Shown: positions 41,644 through 51,919 of the stretch, in pieces
How positions within the stretch are numbered: position 1 is the stretch's first letter
How the letters are laid out: the number at the start of each line of letters is the position of its first letter
Assembly: GCF_029240215.1 (NCBI RefSeq)
Contig: NZ_JARBTK010000010.1
Location: 1 to 64,000 of the forward strand
Length of the DNA: 64,000 nt
From: Chryseobacterium sp.
GTDB taxonomy: Bacteria; Bacteroidota; Bacteroidia; Flavobacteriales; Weeksellaceae
Direction: 5' to 3'
Notes under the pieces: generated by a model
Told to the model about the DNA's origin: nothing
The model's database searches: none
Seen by the model: the letters and a program-made list of their open reading frames with translations, nothing else
Program-made: the position numbers and the translations under genes

Positions 41644-44022
41644 TTGGATTATAATCAGACACAGATTCATAACGAGGCTCAGGAAGAGTCTTTGAACATC
41701 AGAGAAATTCTAAAGCCTTATATCAATCGTTGGTATTGGTTTGTAATAGGTGCAATTATTACACTTATTGCAGCATGGTTCTTTTTAAGATACAGTATTC
41801 CTGTATATAGTACAGAATCAACATTATTAATCAAAGAAGTTAAAAAATCTTCCGCAGGTCAGCCGGATATGTCTGTAATATCCGAACTGAGCGGTATCGG
41901 AGGAATGGGCACCAACTCTGTGGATAATGAAATAGAGATCTTAAAATCTAAAAAACTAATGCTTTCTGTCGTAAGAGAAAAAGCATTGGAAACCAATATT
42001 TATGCTAAAGGAAAAATAAAAGAAACAGAATTATACAAAGAAACTTCTCCGTTTCTTGTAAGAATAATCAGTGAGAACAAAAAAGCCAGATATCCGAATA
42101 AAGAAGTTATGGCTAAGATAAGTGGCAACAAAATTGTCATTGAATCTGAAGATTTTCGCAATAGCATACAGACTGAGTTTAATAAATCTGTGACGATGCC
42201 GTTTGGTGTGATTATGTTTCAGAAAAACGCTGCGTATAGAACCAAAAGTTCAGGTAAAGGAGACTTTAGATTGCAGTTTATGTCCGGGATGAACAGAGCC
42301 AGATATTATCTGACTAAACTCAATGTAAGCCTGGTACAGAAAGAAGCGACTGTACTCAAAATATCAATGAATGATCCCGTTCCTGAAAAAGCAGTAGATA
42401 TTATTAACGGGTTAGCGGTAAATTATAACCGGGAAGCTATTTTGGATAAAAATTCAGAAGCTCAAAAAACGGCCAGTTTCATAGATGAAAGGATTAATCT
42501 CATCAGCAAGGAGCTTGGAACGGTGGAGTCGCAAAAGGAAGATTTTAAGCTTCGAAATAACATAGCGGATATTCAGACTGAAGCAGAATTATCTTTGGAA
42601 ACTGCAATGAGCAGCCGCCAAAAGCAATTGGAAACCGAGTCACAACTTGAGCTGGTGAATGGTTTGCTGAGTTCTGTCAGCAAGCAGGGAGCGTATCAGG
42701 TTTTGCCGCTTAATGTGGGGCTTTCGGACCCTGGGATTGTTTCTAATATTGCCACGTATAATCAATTGGTGATCGATAGAAACAGATTGCTTGAGAATTC
42801 TTCCACGGTAAACCCTGTTGTTCAGAATATTAGCAATCAGATTAACAGCATGCGGAGTTCTGTCATTCAAAGTTTACAGAAAAGCAGATCAGCGTTACAA
42901 ATTTCAAAAAATACAATTCTTGGTGAACAAAACAGATTGTCCGGAAGAATCTCAAAAATTCCTGTGCAGGAGAAAATGTTCAGAAGCATTGAAAGACAAC
43001 AGAATATAAAGGAGCAGCTTTATTTGCTATTACTGCAAAAAAGGGAAGAAGCTGCAATTTCATTAGCTATAGCAGCTCCTAAAGCAAGAATTGTGGATGA
43101 TGCATTGACAAACCCGGCTCCTGTTTCTCCGAAGAAAATGATTATTTATCTGGGAGCTTTAATTGTTGGTTTGTTAATTCCTTTTGCCATCATTTACCTT
43201 TTGGAGTTATTCAACAATAAAATTAAAACAAAGCAGGACCTTGAAAAACTTCTTGAGGGTGCTGCAGTTCTTGGAGAACTTCCCTCATTGGAAAAAGGCG
43301 ATCCTGAAATCGTACAGCTGAATGATTTATCTCCTTTAGCGGAATCATTCAGAATTTTAATTACCAACATAAATTTTATGTTGCCTAAAAATAAGAAAGG
43401 CAACGTCATCTTTGTAACTTCTACAGTCAAGGGTGAAGGGAAAACTTTTACTTCTGTAAACCTGGCATTGACTCTGGCTACCCCGCGAAAAAAAGTAGTG
43501 ATTATTGGCTCTGATATACGTAATCCTCAGTTACAAAGGTATAACGAAGGTAGAAGAGGTTTGGTGGGTCTGTCGGAATTCATGTATGATGACGAGATGG
43601 GTTTATCAGAAATCATTCATCCAACTTCGTTTAATCCACATTGCGATGTGATTTATTCGGGTGCGATTACACCAAATCCTACCGAATTATTATCGAATGG
43701 AAGGTATCAGGAATTGATTGAAAGTTTAAAGCCTTTATATGATTATATAATTTTAGATACGGCGCCATTAATGCTGGTGACAGATTCATTTCTTATTTCA
43801 GATGTTGCTGATGTTACGGTGTATGTTACAAGATCGGGTTATACAGAAAAGGAATTGATGAGTTTCATCAACAAGCAGATAAAAGATAAGAAAATTAATA
43901 ATGTAGGTTTGGTGCTGAATGATGTAAGCAAAATGAACAGTGGATATGGTTATGGTTACAAATATGGCTATGGCTATGGAGCAGATCATCAAAAATCGTG
44001 GTGGGAAAAAATATTCAAATAG
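41644..44022 (+). CDS. wzc: Chain-length determinant/BY-kinase (Wzc family)
   Basis: An inner-membrane co-polymerase and tyrosine kinase of 792 residues controlling polymer length and export. N-terminal Wzz domain with TM1 ([20 protein letters not shown]) and a long periplasmic coiled coil, TM2 ([20 protein letters not shown]). The cytosolic kinase follows: Walker [16 protein letters not shown], Walker A' [10 protein letters not shown], and Walker [14 protein letters not shown]. The C-terminal tail has a Tyr-Gly repeat ([14 protein letters not shown]), the likely autophosphorylation cluster. It begins with TTG, as no ATG fits before the Wzz domain. No Wzb phosphatase gene is in the window. 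Confidence 0.94.
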   Translation: MDYNQTQIHNEAQEESLNIREILKPYINRWYWFVIGAIITLIAAWFFLRYSIPVYSTESTLLIKEVKKSSAGQPDMSVISELSGIGGMGTNSVDNEIEILKSKKLMLSVVREKALETNIYAKGKIKETELYKETSPFLVRIISENKKARYPNKEVMAKISGNKIVIESEDFRNSIQTEFNKSVTMPFGVIMFQKNAAYRTKSSGKGDFRLQFMSGMNRARYYLTKLNVSLVQKEATVLKISMNDPVPEKAVDIINGLAVNYNREAILDKNSEAQKTASFIDERINLISKELGTVESQKEDFKLRNNIADIQTEAELSLETAMSSRQKQLETESQLELVNGLLSSVSKQGAYQVLPLNVGLSDPGIVSNIATYNQLVIDRNRLLENSSTVNPVVQNISNQINSMRSSVIQSLQKSRSALQISKNTILGEQNRLSGRISKIPVQEKMFRSIERQQNIKEQLYLLLLQKREEAAISLAIAAPKARIVDDALTNPAPVSPKKMIIYLGALIVGLLIPFAIIYLLELFNNKIKTKQDLEKLLEGAAVLGELPSLEKGDPEIVQLNDLSPLAESFRILITNINFMLPKNKKGNVIFVTSTVKGEGKTFTSVNLALTLATPRKKVVIIGSDIRNPQLQRYNEGRRGLVGLSEFMYDDEMGLSEIIHPTSFNPHCDVIYSGAITPNPTELLSNGRYQELIESLKPLYDYIILDTAPLMLVTDSFLISDVADVTVYVTRSGYTEKELMSFINKQIKDKKINNVGLVLNDVSKMNSGYGYGYKYGYGYGADHQKSWWEKIFK

Positions 44023-44092
44023 GAGTATTTTAAGAAAATAACTTTATATCATTCAAGGCATATACTGAGCCTAATGTAATTCAAATTATAAT

Positions 44093-45403
44093 ATGGATAA
44101 AAAACAGAAAATCGTGGTTATCGGATTAGGATACGTAGGTTTGCCATTAGCAAGGTTATTTGCCACAAAATACCCGGTAGTGGGGTTTGATATAAATAAT
44201 AAAAGAATAGAAGAATTAAAACTAGGGGTAGATTCTACATTAGAAGTGGAAGACGATATCCTGCAACAAGTTATTGTAAATGAAAATCCGATAAAGAACA
44301 ATGCTAATATTGGATTGTACTGTTCTGAAAATCTGGAAGATATAAAAGAAGCAAATATTTATATTGTAACCGTTCCTACACCGGTTGACAGAAATAACCG
44401 TCCGGATCTGACACCTTTGCATAAATCGAGTGAAACGGTAGGTAAGGTATTAAAGCAAAACGACATCGTAATCTATGAATCTACAGTTTATCCGGGAGTT
44501 ACAGAGGAAGAATGTGTTCCGGTGCTGGAAAAAGTTTCCGGGTTAAAGTTTAATGTAGATTTTTTTGTAGGCTATTCTCCTGAACGTATAAATCCGGGAG
44601 ATAAAGAACACACAGTTGATAAAATATTGAAAGTAACTTCAGGTTCTACACCCGAAATAGGTCAGGTTGTAGATGAGCTGTACCGTTCAATAATAACCGC
44701 AGGTACTCATTTAGCTCCCACAATTAAAGTAGCTGAGGCTTCAAAAGTCATTGAGAATTCACAACGCGACATTAATATTGCTTTTATTAATGAATTGGCA
44801 AAAATATTTTCATTGATGAATATTGACACACACGATGTTTTGGAAGCGGCAGGAACAAAATGGAATTTTCTTAAGTTTAAACCAGGTTTAGTAGGTGGTC
44901 ATTGTATAGGAGTTGATCCGTTTTATCTTGCCCAAAAAGCTCAGGAAGTAGGTTACTATTCAGAACTTATTTTAGCAGCTCGCAGATTAAATGATTCTAT
45001 GGGATCTTTTGTTGCCTCTCAGGTCGTTAAATTAATGATTAAAAACGAAATTAAGGTTAAGGGGGCAAAAGTTCTTAATCTAGGTATAACTTTTAAAGAA
45101 AACTGTCCAGATGTTCGTAATACAAAGGCTGTAGATGTTATAGAAGCACTTGAAGAATATGGAGTTGAAGTGCTTACTTATGATCCTTGGGCAAATTACG
45201 AGGAAGTTAAGCATGAATATAACATAAATTTTCTATCAGTTTTGGGAGATGAAGTTAAAAAGTCTCATTTTGATGCTATAATTTTAACGGTAGCACATCA
45301 AGAGTTTCTAGATATTGATTGGTCTCTGTATTTAAATGAGAATGGTGTTTTATATGATGTTAAAGGAGCTCTTTTAAAAGAAAATGTAAATAAAAGACTT
45401 TAA
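44093..45403 (+). CDS. Nucleotide-sugar 6-dehydrogenase (WbpA/TviB/VipA family)
   Basis: Oxidises C6 of a UDP-N-acetylhexosamine to the uronic acid, with NAD. Rossmann motif VVIGLGYVGLPLARLFA at the N-terminus, active-site C271 within GLVGGHCIGVDPFYL, and the third domain with LGITFKENCPDVRNTKAVDV. At 436 residues and with these features it resembles TviB/WbpA (UDP-GlcNAc to UDP-GlcNAcA) more than UDP-glucose dehydrogenase. It supplies an acidic sugar to the capsule. Confidence 0.93.
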   Translation: MDKKQKIVVIGLGYVGLPLARLFATKYPVVGFDINNKRIEELKLGVDSTLEVEDDILQQVIVNENPIKNNANIGLYCSENLEDIKEANIYIVTVPTPVDRNNRPDLTPLHKSSETVGKVLKQNDIVIYESTVYPGVTEEECVPVLEKVSGLKFNVDFFVGYSPERINPGDKEHTVDKILKVTSGSTPEIGQVVDELYRSIITAGTHLAPTIKVAEASKVIENSQRDINIAFINELAKIFSLMNIDTHDVLEAAGTKWNFLKFKPGLVGGHCIGVDPFYLAQKAQEVGYYSELILAARRLNDSMGSFVASQVVKLMIKNEIKVKGAKVLNLGITFKENCPDVRNTKAVDVIEALEEYGVEVLTYDPWANYEEVKHEYNINFLSVLGDEVKKSHFDAIILTVAHQEFLDIDWSLYLNENGVLYDVKGALLKENVNKRL

Positions 45404-45458
45404 AAAATATTAATCTTGTATCAATTTAGTTAGTTTTTACAGGTAGATCTATAATTAT

Positions 45459-45860
45459 ATGAAGCCGAAAATAATTAATCTTCCCAAGATTTTAGACAAA
45501 CGTGGTAATTTATCTTTTTTTGAATACCCAAATCAATTATCATTTGAAATTGTTCGTACATATTGGATCTATGATGTTCCTGGTGGTGAAATAAGAGGAG
45601 GACATGCATTTAAAGAACAGCAAGAGTTTATTATTGCATTATCAGGAAGTTTTGATGTTATTTTGCATGATGGGGAGAAAGAAGATAAATTCTCTTTAAA
45701 TCGTTCTTATAATGGTTTATATATACCAAATATGTATTGGAGAAGTTTAGAAAACTTTTCAACTAACTCACTTGCGCTGATAGTTTCTGATAAATCTTAT
45801 AATGAAACAGATTATATCAGAAATTTTGAAGAATTTAAAATTTTAAAAAATGGTATTTAA
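45459..45860 (+). CDS. FdtA/QdtA-family sugar 3,4-ketoisomerase (cupin), copy 1
   Basis: A 133-residue cupin that isomerises dTDP-4-keto-6-deoxy-glucose to the 3-keto form. The family core is GGEIRGGHAFKEQQEFIIAL. H49 is present but the usual second His of the HxH pair is F51, so activity may differ from the next copy. It starts the amino-sugar block of four overlapping genes, and overlaps copy 2 by 11 bases. The dTDP-glucose genes (rmlA, rmlB) are not in this window. Confidence 0.88.
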   Translation: MKPKIINLPKILDKRGNLSFFEYPNQLSFEIVRTYWIYDVPGGEIRGGHAFKEQQEFIIALSGSFDVILHDGEKEDKFSLNRSYNGLYIPNMYWRSLENFSTNSLALIVSDKSYNETDYIRNFEEFKILKNGI

Positions 45861-46266
45861 TGTTGATGATTGCAAAATTGTAGAATTACCGATCGTACAT
45901 AACGAAAGTGGCAACATTACTGTACTTGAAAATCAAATGAATATTCCATTTGATATCCGAAGAGTATATTATTTATATGATGTGCCAATGGATGCTGAAC
46001 GTGGTGGTCATTCTCATTATGAGCTACAGCAATATGTTGTTGCAGCCAGTGGCTCTTTTACATTTGTATTAGACGATGGAACGAAAAAAAAAGAATTTTT
46101 TCTAAACCATCCTAATAAAGCATTGCATATTAAACCAGGAATATGGCGCGAAATGAAAGGTTTCTCCAGTGGAAGTATATGTTTGGTATTAGCATCTATG
46201 GAATATACAGAGATGGATTATATAAGAGATTATAATGAATTTTTAAATCATAGAAAGAATGGCTAA
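45850..46266 (+). CDS. FdtA/QdtA-family sugar 3,4-ketoisomerase (cupin), copy 2
   Basis: A 138-residue paralogue of the preceding protein. It retains the HxH pair (H54-S-H56 in [14 protein letters not shown]), followed by [16 protein letters not shown]. It is therefore the better candidate for catalysis, or the two may form a heteromer. It overlaps both neighbours, so translation is coupled. Confidence 0.9.
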   Translation: MVFNVDDCKIVELPIVHNESGNITVLENQMNIPFDIRRVYYLYDVPMDAERGGHSHYELQQYVVAASGSFTFVLDDGTKKKEFFLNHPNKALHIKPGIWREMKGFSSGSICLVLASMEYTEMDYIRDYNEFLNHRKNG

Positions 46267-46720
46267 AATACATCCTTTATCTGATGTTCAAAGCGAAAAT
46301 ATTGGTGAAGATACAATGATATGGCAATATTGTGTTGTTTTAAAAAATGCCGTAATTGGTGATAACTGCAATATTAACTGCCAGGTTTTTATTGAAAATG
46401 ATGTGAAAATTGGAAATAATGTAACAATAAAACCGGGTGTTCAAATTTGGGATGGGATTACTTTGGAAGATAATGTTTTTATAGGTCCAAATGTAACATT
46501 CACAAATGATTTAATGCCCCGATCAAAACAAAAGGATTGGGTGTGTCTCAAAACGATTGTAAAACGTGGAGCTTCTATAGGCGCAAATGCTACTATATTA
46601 CCTGGGCTGATTATCGGTGAAAATGCAATGATTGGTGCTGGATCTGTAGTAATTAACAATGTGCCTGCAAATACTTTATGGGTTGGTAACCCTGCAAAAC
46701 AAATAAAACAAATAAAATGA
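46259..46720 (+). CDS. Sugar N-acetyltransferase with left-handed beta helix (FdtC/WxcM N-terminal type)
   Basis: A 153-residue hexapeptide-repeat acyltransferase, probably acetylating the 3-amino group of a dTDP-3-amino-3,6-dideoxyhexose. Repeats such as [20 protein letters not shown] and [20 protein letters not shown] are visible, as is the active-site region [12 protein letters not shown]. In pathway order it would act after the aminotransferase that its gene precedes. It overlaps neighbours on both sides. Confidence 0.9.
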   Translation: MAKIHPLSDVQSENIGEDTMIWQYCVVLKNAVIGDNCNINCQVFIENDVKIGNNVTIKPGVQIWDGITLEDNVFIGPNVTFTNDLMPRSKQKDWVCLKTIVKRGASIGANATILPGLIIGENAMIGAGSVVINNVPANTLWVGNPAKQIKQIK

Positions 46721-47823
46721 AAAACCTTCCGTTTTTATCTTTTGAAGAAACTAACAAAACCATTAAAGCAGAAATCCTTGAGTCTTTTGAATCATTTTTT
46801 GATAGTGGGTGGTATGTTCTTGGTGAAAAGGTAAAGAATTTTGAACAGGAATATGCAAGATTTAATCAAGTTGATCATGTAATAGGAGTAAGCAATGGCT
46901 TAGATGCATTGCATATTGCACTCAAAACTTTAGGTATTGGAAAAGGAGATGAAGTTATCATTCCTTCTAATACTTATATTGCAACTGCTTTAGCCGTTTC
47001 TTATGTAGGAGCTACGCCGGTTTTTGTAGAGCCTGATATTGATACTTATAATTTAGATTCTACAAAAATAGAAAATTCTATTACCTCTAAAACCAAAGCA
47101 ATCATGCCTGTACACCTGTACGGTCAGGCTTGTGAGATGGAATCAATTATGAAAATTGCTGACAGGAACGGATTATTTGTAATTGAAGACAATGCACAAT
47201 CTCAAGGAGCTTCCTACAATGGGAAGTTAACCGGAAGCTGGGGAGACATCAATGGAACGAGTTTTTATCCAGGGAAGAATTTGGGAGCTTTGGGAGATGC
47301 AGGAGCAATTACTACCAACAACAAAGAATTAGCCCAAAAAGCAGCAGTACTTAGAAATTACGGATCTGAAAAAAAATATTATAATGAAGTAATCGGATTC
47401 AATATGCGTCTAGATGAGTGTCAAGCTGGTTTTTTATCAATTAAACTTCGTTACTTGAATGAGTGGACAAAACAAAGACAAGAAATTGCTGGATGGTATA
47501 ACGAAGCTATGAAAGATTTCTCAGATTTAATTCTTCCAAAAGTTGCTCAAAATGCAACCCATTCTTATCATTTATATGTAATTCGAACCAATAGAAGAGA
47601 TGAATTACAAAAGCATTTGGCAGAAAATGGAGTGGGGTCTCTGATTCACTATCCAATTCCTCCACATTTGCAGAAAGCTTATCAGAATTTAGGGCTTAAA
47701 AAGGGTGATTTTCCGATTGCGGAAGAAATGGCTGACAGTTGTCTGAGTTTGCCTATATGGCCTGGGATGACATTTGAAATGATTGAGATAATCACGGATA
47801 TTATTAAATCCTTTAAAGTATGA
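46717..47823 (+). CDS. DegT/DnrJ/EryC1 sugar aminotransferase (FdtB/QdtB-like)
   Basis: A 368-residue PLP enzyme that puts an amino group at C3 of the keto-sugar made by the FdtA-type enzyme. Family motifs: [56 protein letters not shown], and the PLP Lys K187 in [15 protein letters not shown]. Its gene is coupled to the acetyltransferase by a 4-base overlap, which supports a dTDP-Fuc3NAc or Qui3NAc route. Confidence 0.93.
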   Translation: MKNLPFLSFEETNKTIKAEILESFESFFDSGWYVLGEKVKNFEQEYARFNQVDHVIGVSNGLDALHIALKTLGIGKGDEVIIPSNTYIATALAVSYVGATPVFVEPDIDTYNLDSTKIENSITSKTKAIMPVHLYGQACEMESIMKIADRNGLFVIEDNAQSQGASYNGKLTGSWGDINGTSFYPGKNLGALGDAGAITTNNKELAQKAAVLRNYGSEKKYYNEVIGFNMRLDECQAGFLSIKLRYLNEWTKQRQEIAGWYNEAMKDFSDLILPKVAQNATHSYHLYVIRTNRRDELQKHLAENGVGSLIHYPIPPHLQKAYQNLGLKKGDFPIAEEMADSCLSLPIWPGMTFEMIEIITDIIKSFKV

Positions 47824-49175
47824 AACTTCAGCCTTTAAATATATTCTCAAAAACCTCTGATAGAACAAGTGTTATTAAAAAGAATATTATTGGTTCTTTT
47901 CTTATTAAAGGATTAGGGTTATTTGTTTCTTTGGCATTAGTTCCACTTACAATCAATCTGCTTAATCAGGAAAAATATGGTGTCTGGATGACAATTTTTT
48001 CAATAGTATCTTGGTTTAATCTAATGGATATTGGTATTGGAAATGGCTTTAGAAATAAATTTGCGGAAGCGGTTGCATTAAATGACAAAATTTTAGCAAA
48101 AGAGTATGTGCAAACTCTTTATTCATCTATGCTTATTGTCACAGCGATTTTTTTTTTAATTTTCTCTGTTACTAGTATATTTTTGAATTGGAAGGTAATT
48201 CTAAACTTACCCTCAGATTTTGATGAAAATATGAATCTGGTTGTCTGGGTAGTTTTTATGCTTTTTTGTCTTCAGCTTTACACAAAAAATATCTCAATTA
48301 TATTTTTGTCATTGCAGAAAACAACCTTTAGTAACTTGCTTATTTTTTTAGGCAATTTATTAGCACTTATTTTTATTTATATTTTGAAAATAGCAAATCT
48401 TAATTCACTTCTTTCTATAGCTGTCGCATTTATGTTAGCTCCTATAGTGATTTTTGTTATTATATCAATCTATTCTTTTTCGGGAAACCTAAAAATCTAC
48501 AAACCTAAATTATTCACCATTCCTCAAAAGGAGTTAGTTAAGAACTTAATGGGGCTTGGCTTAAAGTTTTTTGTAATCCAAGCAGGAGCCATTTTTATGT
48601 ATGGGATGGGAAACATAATTGTAACACAGTTGTTTAGCCCTTCTGATGTTACTCCATATAGTGTTGCTTTTCGACTATTTTCTTCAGCACAGGTAGTTTT
48701 TTCAATAATTATCACTCCTTTTTGGTCCGCATTTACAGAAGCAAATACAAAAAAAGATATGACATGGATAAGAAAGTCAATCCGTAATTTAATTCTTATA
48801 TGGCTTATTTTTTCCTTCGGAATTATCGTTTTATGGGTTTTATCACCATATATTTTTAAAGTTTGGACTCCTGATGTTGTTGTATCAACATCACTAGCAT
48901 TACAGTTTTGTATATTTATAATTATAAATACAGGTTTATCAATATTTATTTATTATCTGTCAGGGACGGGAAAGATATCAATTCTATTTATGTGTACCAT
49001 TGCTCAGTGTATTATTTATATACCATTATCAATTTTTTTAGCAAGAACACTTAATATAGGTTTAGATGGCGTAATATTATCCACGAACATTTTATTATTT
49101 GTAACCTTATTTTTTATTGCATTACAAACAAAAAAGATAGTTAGTGAAAAAGCTTATGGTATTTGGAATAAGTAA
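47820..49175 (+). CDS. wzx: Polysaccharide flippase (Wzx family)
   Basis: A 451-residue inner-membrane protein with about 12-14 helices that flips lipid-linked repeat units across the membrane. N-terminal [20 protein letters not shown] and [20 protein letters not shown] are characteristic of the MATE/MOP PST group. It is strongly AT-rich, as is common for flippase genes. Its ATG overlaps the stop of the aminotransferase gene by 4 bases. Confidence 0.92.
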   Translation: MKLQPLNIFSKTSDRTSVIKKNIIGSFLIKGLGLFVSLALVPLTINLLNQEKYGVWMTIFSIVSWFNLMDIGIGNGFRNKFAEAVALNDKILAKEYVQTLYSSMLIVTAIFFLIFSVTSIFLNWKVILNLPSDFDENMNLVVWVVFMLFCLQLYTKNISIIFLSLQKTTFSNLLIFLGNLLALIFIYILKIANLNSLLSIAVAFMLAPIVIFVIISIYSFSGNLKIYKPKLFTIPQKELVKNLMGLGLKFFVIQAGAIFMYGMGNIIVTQLFSPSDVTPYSVAFRLFSSAQVVFSIIITPFWSAFTEANTKKDMTWIRKSIRNLILIWLIFSFGIIVLWVLSPYIFKVWTPDVVVSTSLALQFCIFIIINTGLSIFIYYLSGTGKISILFMCTIAQCIIYIPLSIFLARTLNIGLDGVILSTNILLFVTLFFIALQTKKIVSEKAYGIWNK

Positions 49176-49228
49176 TTAATGTAAGCAGTTATAATAGTAT
49201 TAATTGATTAATAAATAATTAGTTAAAA

Positions 49229-49717
49229 ATGAATAAGTATCTTAATGTGTTAGTTAAAGCCAGGATTTCTATTAAAAATAGAATAAATAGATTATATATT
49301 AAAGTTTACAAAATTCCTTTTAAACAATTCGGTAACAATAACTATATTGACTTTCCTGTTAAAATACATGGACAAGAAAATATCTCAATTGGTAATAATT
49401 GTTCAATTAACTCATTTGTACATATTTGGGGTAGTGGAGGTGTAAACATTGGAAATGATGTATTGATCGCTTCACATGTAAGTATTACAAGTTTAACGCA
49501 TGAGTATACTGAAGATTCAATTCGTTATGCACCAATTGTGTCCAAACCAGTGATACTTGAAGATGATGTTTGGATTGGGACAGGTGCAATAATTCTACCT
49601 GGAATTAAAATTGGAAAAAGTGCAGTTGTTGGAGCAGGATCAGTAGTAACCAAAGATGTCCCGGACTATGCAATAGTTGTAGGTAATCCTGCTAAAATTC
49701 TAAAAATGAGAAAATAG
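49229..49717 (+). CDS. Hexapeptide-repeat O-acetyltransferase
   Basis: A 162-residue left-handed beta-helix acyltransferase of the maltose/galactoside acetyltransferase type. Repeats include [20 protein letters not shown] and [20 protein letters not shown], with the acceptor/His region [11 protein letters not shown], then the C-terminal [20 protein letters not shown]. It probably O-acetylates a sugar of the repeat unit. Confidence 0.9.
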   Translation: MNKYLNVLVKARISIKNRINRLYIKVYKIPFKQFGNNNYIDFPVKIHGQENISIGNNCSINSFVHIWGSGGVNIGNDVLIASHVSITSLTHEYTEDSIRYAPIVSKPVILEDDVWIGTGAIILPGIKIGKSAVVGAGSVVTKDVPDYAIVVGNPAKILKMRK

Positions 49718-49756
49718 TTTAGGTATTTTCTCAATAATTTAAAATAAAAATCAATT

Positions 49757-50737
49757 ATGATAAAACATTCGGTTTTAATAGTAACATACAATCAAGAAGA
49801 TTATATAGAAGAAACTATTTTGTCTATATTGAACCAAACTGAACTACCCTATGAAATCATAATTTTGGATGATTGTTCACCAGATTCCAACTGGGACATT
49901 ATCAAAAAATACCAATTACAATATCCTGACCTAATAAAGGCTTACCGTAATGAGGTAAATCTTGGATTATTTCCCAACATGAAGAAAATCAGAACACTTT
50001 ATACAGGAAATGTTGTATCATACTGTTCTGGTGATGATTTGTTGGAACCGGATACTATAAAGGCGGTTAATGAAAAGATAAAACAAGAAGGTTTAGATGG
50101 GGAAAATGATAGATTTATAATTGTCACAAATTCAGTTCATCTCTATCCTGATGGAAGCCGGACAGTGTGGAATAATTATGTAGAACGTCATATAAATCCA
50201 ATTAAAACAAGACTTCGTTATGGATTGAGTTATAGAAGTGTTGGACTCAGTAAAGGATTATTAAATGCCACTATTTCCGAACAAGACTATTTGGACCAAA
50301 ATGCTGAAGTAGGATATAGTGCGGATTTTTTTAAAGGTTTTGAAGAAGTTCTTAATTCTCAAAGTATTCATTATATAAATGTAAACGGAGGCGTTTATCG
50401 GCTAAATGTAGGTGTTACTTCGGCAAAAGCTGATACGAAGAAATGGAAGGGACATCAATCTACATACATTGCAGTCCGTGATCTTTATCAACAATATTTT
50501 GATAAAAAAGATATGCTATTTATCAAATTTATAATAGCTGCTGATGAATTTAAAATTCAACCTAATTTGAAAAACTGGATAAATGCTTTCTATTATTATT
50601 TAATGAACTTAGGTAATTTCAGTTATAATAATCCGGCAATTAGAAACTTACATTATTTGCTTCCAACTGCAGCTATTGGATGGCTAAAATTTAAAGTTTA
50701 TCCTGCTTATTTAATTTTAAGAAATAAATTTTCATAA
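49757..50737 (+). CDS. Family 2 glycosyltransferase
   Basis: A 326-residue GT-A fold enzyme that adds a sugar to the growing lipid-linked unit. It has HSVLIVTYNQEDYIEETILS and NQTELPYEIIILDDCSPDSN with the nucleotide-binding DDCS, and YCSGDDLLEPD with a DxD-like GDD. The sugar donor cannot be told from sequence. It lies between an acetyltransferase and a GT4 gene in the capsule locus. Confidence 0.93.
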   Translation: MIKHSVLIVTYNQEDYIEETILSILNQTELPYEIIILDDCSPDSNWDIIKKYQLQYPDLIKAYRNEVNLGLFPNMKKIRTLYTGNVVSYCSGDDLLEPDTIKAVNEKIKQEGLDGENDRFIIVTNSVHLYPDGSRTVWNNYVERHINPIKTRLRYGLSYRSVGLSKGLLNATISEQDYLDQNAEVGYSADFFKGFEEVLNSQSIHYINVNGGVYRLNVGVTSAKADTKKWKGHQSTYIAVRDLYQQYFDKKDMLFIKFIIAADEFKIQPNLKNWINAFYYYLMNLGNFSYNNPAIRNLHYLLPTAAIGWLKFKVYPAYLILRNKFS

Positions 50738-50746
50738 ATATTTATT

Positions 50747-51919
50747 ATGAATATAGTATTCGTATATACAAGTCCATTTCCAGCTAAAAGGGGATTTAGT
50801 GCTGCTGACCGAAGAGTCCGTGATATTGTAAGAGGCTTAAAAAATGCTGGAGCAAATGTTACATTGGTTATCCCACATTACCACTTAAAGGCTTCTGTTG
50901 ATACTCATAAAGAAGATTTCACAATAAAATATTTAGGAAAAAGCAGTCTCAATAAATCAAAACTTATTAATAGATTTTTTTATTGGAAAGATTTACTTAA
51001 TTACGTAAAAAAAAATAAGACAGAGGCAATAATCTTGTATAATACTCAAGCAGATAGTGTGTTTTTTAACTGGATCCTAAAAAATAAAAACATAAAAATT
51101 ATCACCGAAGTCTGTGACTTACATAGCCATAGTGAGAAATTTACAATTAAGTCTTCCATATCGAAATGGACAGAGAAACACTTACCCAGTAGTTCCGATT
51201 TAGTAATCACAATATCTGATTATTTAAAAAGTATTCTTCTTAAAAATAATCCTAATCAGAAAGTTTTAAAGATACCTATATTAGTTGATAGTGATTATTT
51301 TCATGACAAAACAGATGTAAATAAAAACATTCCTCTGTTAGAAAAAATTAAAGGGTCTTTTTTAATAAGCTATGTGGGAGGTTTATGGACACATCAAGGG
51401 GTGAAATTCCTAATGCAAGCATTTAAAAAAATTATTGACGAGGGGCTAAATGCTAAGTTACTTATAGCAGGAAATTATGACGACATCACCCCCAACAAAG
51501 ATGATGTATATGTGATCTCGAAAGAGCTGGGAATTGAAGAACATATAATTTTACCTGGCTGGGTTGATACCAAAACTGTCAAAAATATTTTATATGCTTC
51601 AGATTTATTAGTTATTTCACAAACAAACGATTTATTTGCGCAAGCTGGACTTCCGACTAAATTAGCCGAATATGCCGCTTGTGCAAAGCCTATTCTTATT
51701 ACCAAGGTTGGTGATGTACAAGAATATTTTCAGGATAAGAAAAATTGTATATTGTGTGAGCCTTCCGATGTGGAGAGTATGTATCAGGGAATTTTGTTTG
51801 CCATAAGAAATCCTGAAATGACAAAAGAAATTTCAAAACAAGCATATGAAACATGTCATGAATTATTTGATTATAATTCAAATGGAGAAATTATTTATAA
51901 CACAATCAAAAATCTATAG
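50747..51919 (+). CDS. Family 4 glycosyltransferase
   Basis: A 390-residue GT-B fold enzyme. The start FVYTSPFPAKRGFSAADRRV is the acceptor-side loop. The C-terminal domain has ISYVGGLWTHQGVKFLMQAF and QAGLPTKLAEYAACAKPILI with the E-x7-E donor-binding motif. Its last base is shared with the start GTG of the polymerase gene. Confidence 0.93.
   Translation: MNIVFVYTSPFPAKRGFSAADRRVRDIVRGLKNAGANVTLVIPHYHLKASVDTHKEDFTIKYLGKSSLNKSKLINRFFYWKDLLNYVKKNKTEAIILYNTQADSVFFNWILKNKNIKIITEVCDLHSHSEKFTIKSSISKWTEKHLPSSSDLVITISDYLKSILLKNNPNQKVLKIPILVDSDYFHDKTDVNKNIPLLEKIKGSFLISYVGGLWTHQGVKFLMQAFKKIIDEGLNAKLLIAGNYDDITPNKDDVYVISKELGIEEHIILPGWVDTKTVKNILYASDLLVISQTNDLFAQAGLPTKLAEYAACAKPILITKVGDVQEYFQDKKNCILCEPSDVESMYQGILFAIRNPEMTKEISKQAYETCHELFDYNSNGEIIYNTIKNL

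Noticed and set aside
43935..43985. Short tandem repeat of Tyr-Gly codons
   Set aside because: It is not a CRISPR or DNA-level repeat; it encodes the expected Tyr cluster at the Wzc C-terminus.
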